The position numbers and the translations under genes were made by a program. A DNA stretch of 64,000 nucleotides from Streptomyces sp. B3I8 (GTDB taxonomy: Bacteria > Actinomycetota > Actinomycetes > Streptomycetales > Streptomycetaceae). A model generated the notes under the pieces. It was given only the letters and a program-made list of their open reading frames with translations, made no database searches and had not been told where the DNA came from. The stretch lies in NCBI RefSeq assembly GCF_030816915.1, contig NZ_JAUSYN010000002.1, positions 4,105,501 to 4,169,500 on the forward strand. The letters are read 5' to 3'. How positions within the stretch are numbered: the stretch's first letter is position 1; every line of letters starts with the position of its first letter. Of the stretch, positions 62,625-64,000 are shown piece after piece.

Positions 62625-63116
62625 ATGACGGGCGCGTATCTCCCCGGTGACCTCTCCGGTGACCTCTCCGCGAGGCTGGGTTATCTGTTCAAGCACGCCT
62701 ATTTCCGGCTCAGCGAACGGATGACGGCGGCGCTGGAGCCCTACGGGATGAACCCGCGCGAGCTCGGCGTGCTCTCGTCGATCGAGGGGGACGGCCAGGA
62801 GTGGTCGCAGATGGAGCTCGCGGGACGGCTCGGGGTGGACCGCACGACGATGGTGGCGATCATCGACGCGCTGGAGGACAAGGGGTTCGTCGAACGGCGC
62901 CGCAGCGAGCGCGACCGGCGGCGCAACGTCGTCATGCTGACGGAGGAGGGGGCGCGGTGCCGTCGCGCCGCGGACGAGGCGCGGCTGGACGTCGAACGGG
63001 AGTTCCTGGCCCCACTGGACGCGGAGACGGCCGCCGTGCTGACCGGCGCGCTGCGCACCCTGTACGCGGCCCACGGCCGGGGGAACCGCCCGAACTGCCC
63101 GCCGCCCGGCCCGTGA
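62625..63116 (+). CDS. MarR family transcriptional regulator
   Basis: 163 residues. The winged helix spans about 60-110 (WSQMELAGRLGVDRTTMVAI, then IDALEDKGFVERRRSERDRR) with flanking dimerisation helices. ATG at 62625 was chosen: the open frame extends far upstream through the divergent MFS gene, but family similarity starts here. Likely represses itself and the MFS gene through the CGTCA sites in the 118-bp gap. Confidence 0.92.
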   Translation: MTGAYLPGDLSGDLSARLGYLFKHAYFRLSERMTAALEPYGMNPRELGVLSSIEGDGQEWSQMELAGRLGVDRTTMVAIIDALEDKGFVERRRSERDRRRNVVMLTEEGARCRRAADEARLDVEREFLAPLDAETAAVLTGALRTLYAAHGRGNRPNCPPPGP

Positions 63117-63535
63117 AACGCGTCACCACTGACACGTGAACCGTGTCACCGCTCGGCCCCGGCGCGGGCACCGAACCGTGCCTCCGCACGCCGTGCAACC
63201 CCCCGTTGGTTTGATCCGCGTCACTCCCGGGGTATTCTCCTGCGCTCAATTGGCGCGCGAAGCGCCCCGTATGGCAGACTAGCGGGGTTGCTCGGTCGAG
63301 TGCCGATGCTGCGCGCCTCCCGCCGGGAGGACCGGAAGCGAGTCCCACAGTACTCGTCGTCCCAACTGCCCTCGGGCAGCTCTGGGGCGGACGTACGGGA
63401 ATCTTCCGGGAAGTGTCAGCGGGGTACCGGCCAGGCGCCCGGTGGGCCTCTCGCCCTCGGTCCGCGGTTCCGGAAGGGCCCGCACTTCCCAGAGCAGGGA
63501 TGTTCGAACAAGGGACATCTGTGTCAGCGGAAGCG
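63117..63535. other. S10 operon upstream region and leader
   Basis: About 420 bp without a gene. TTGGCG (63250-63255) could be a -35 with a weak -10 around CAGACT (63275-63280). A small hairpin GGCGC-GCGAA-GCGCC lies at 63252-63266. The leader before rpsJ is therefore long, probably over 300 nt. Confidence 0.45.
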
Positions 63536-63563
63536 CGACACGCCCGACCGCGTGGGTCGGAGA
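63536..63563 (+). promoter_or_regulatory. Leader element shared with rpsL
   Basis: 28-nt element starting CGACACG, with stem CCGACC, loop GCGTG, stem GGTCGG, ending AGA. It matches 42677-42704 before rpsL at 27 of 28 bases. It lies 65 nt before the rpsJ start. Confidence 0.75.
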
Positions 63564-63628
63564 GCGAGAGGGGGAGCACAAGCCCCCGGGTTCCAGAGCG
63601 TTACGAGAGACAGGACTACTGAGTAGCC

Positions 63629-63937
63629 ATGGCGGGACAGAAGATCCGCATCCGGCTCAAGGCCTACGACCACGAGGTCATCGACTCCTCGGCGAAGAAG
63701 ATCGTCGAGACGGTGACGCGCACTGGTGCGTCGGTCGCGGGCCCGGTGCCGCTGCCCACTGAGAAGAACGTGTACTGCGTCATCAAGTCGCCGCACAAGT
63801 ACAAGGACTCGCGCGAGCACTTCGAGATGCGCACGCACAAGCGCCTGATCGACATCCTCGACCCGACCCCCAAGACCGTTGACTCTCTGATGCGACTCGA
63901 CCTCCCGGCCGGTGTCGACATCGAGATCAAGCTCTGA
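63629..63937 (+). CDS. rpsJ: 30S ribosomal protein S10
   Basis: 102-residue S10, also the NusE partner of NusG/NusB in antitermination. [19 protein letters not shown] and [20 protein letters not shown] are standard. First gene of the S10 operon; rplC follows after 17 bp. AGGA lies 13 nt before the ATG, with a CTACT-G-AGTAG dyad between. Confidence 0.97.
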   Translation: MAGQKIRIRLKAYDHEVIDSSAKKIVETVTRTGASVAGPVPLPTEKNVYCVIKSPHKYKDSREHFEMRTHKRLIDILDPTPKTVDSLMRLDLPAGVDIEIKL

Positions 63938-63954
63938 AGGCCGGTGATCTGAAG

Positions 63955-64000
63955 ATGACCAAGCAGATCAAGGGCATCCTGGGCGAGAAGCTCGGCATGA
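63955..64000 (+). CDS. rplC: 50S ribosomal protein L3 (5' end only)
   Basis: The first 15 codons read [15 protein letters not shown], the conserved N-terminus of L3, before the window ends. Second gene of the S10 operon. Confidence 0.92.
   Translation, partial: MTKQIKGILGEKLGM

Overview
The window is a chromosomal core segment of a Streptomyces species. This rests on the very high GC content, GTG and TTG starts, leaderless-looking promoters, class II tRNA-Tyr, the unnumbered second partial nuo cluster followed by htpX, and the order secE-nusG-rplK-rplA-rplJ-rplL-rpoB-rpoC-rpsL-rpsG-fusA-tuf ... rpsJ-rplC. The species cannot be named from what is visible.

Layout. 1-2.8 kb: two tandem paralogous sensor histidine kinases on the minus strand, the first cut by the window edge. 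3.1-13.1 kb: a ten-gene, translationally coupled NDH-1 operon with nuoA, B, C, H, I, J, K, L, M and N but no nuoD, E, F or G. 13.5-15.3 kb: HtpX protease, a YccF-type membrane protein and a GlsB-type small membrane protein. 15.4-20 kb: YajQ, tRNA-Tyr, a polyprenyl diphosphate synthase, a small CxxC protein, an NAD(P)-binding protein and an amidohydrolase-fold protein that has lost several expected catalytic residues. 20.1-22 kb: a decaying 23-bp tandem repeat, tRNA-Thr, tRNA-Met, rpmG and two MaoC-fold hydratase subunits. 22-27.9 kb: a TetR regulator and its MFS efflux pump sharing a palindromic operator, then murB, adenosine deaminase and aspartate aminotransferase. 28.2-47.1 kb: tRNA-Trp and the transcription/translation block from secE to tuf, with a lipoprotein gene and a DUF1707 gene inserted. 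47.7-63.1 kb: accessory genes between tuf and the S10 operon. These are a Tat-exported GH115 family alpha-glucuronidase, a membrane-anchored unknown, a same-strand row of poorly characterised genes (unknown partner, nucleotidyltransferase-like protein, Rpn-like protein, HTH/zinc-ribbon protein, HATPase), a WhiJ-like/DUF397 pair, a PIG-L deacetylase, and a divergent MFS/MarR pair. 63.6 kb to the end: rpsJ and the start of rplC.

How genes work together. The nuo genes would build a membrane arm plus the B/C/I connecting subunits without an NADH-input module. secE-nusG, the ribosomal proteins, RNA polymerase subunits and elongation factors form the usual growth-linked block, with an L10-type leader and attenuator before rplJ. 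The leaders of rpsL and rpsJ, 21 kb apart, share a nearly identical 28-nt hairpin element, which may coordinate the two operons. The HATPase, WhiJ-like and DUF397 genes form a developmental-regulator-type locus seen in many paralogous copies in Streptomyces. The most unusual items are the rpsL/rpsJ leader element, the nuoD-less NDH-1 operon, the TetR operator pair, the degenerate amidohydrolase, and the nucleotidyltransferase-like/partner operon. All assignments come from reading motifs and context; no database search was possible.
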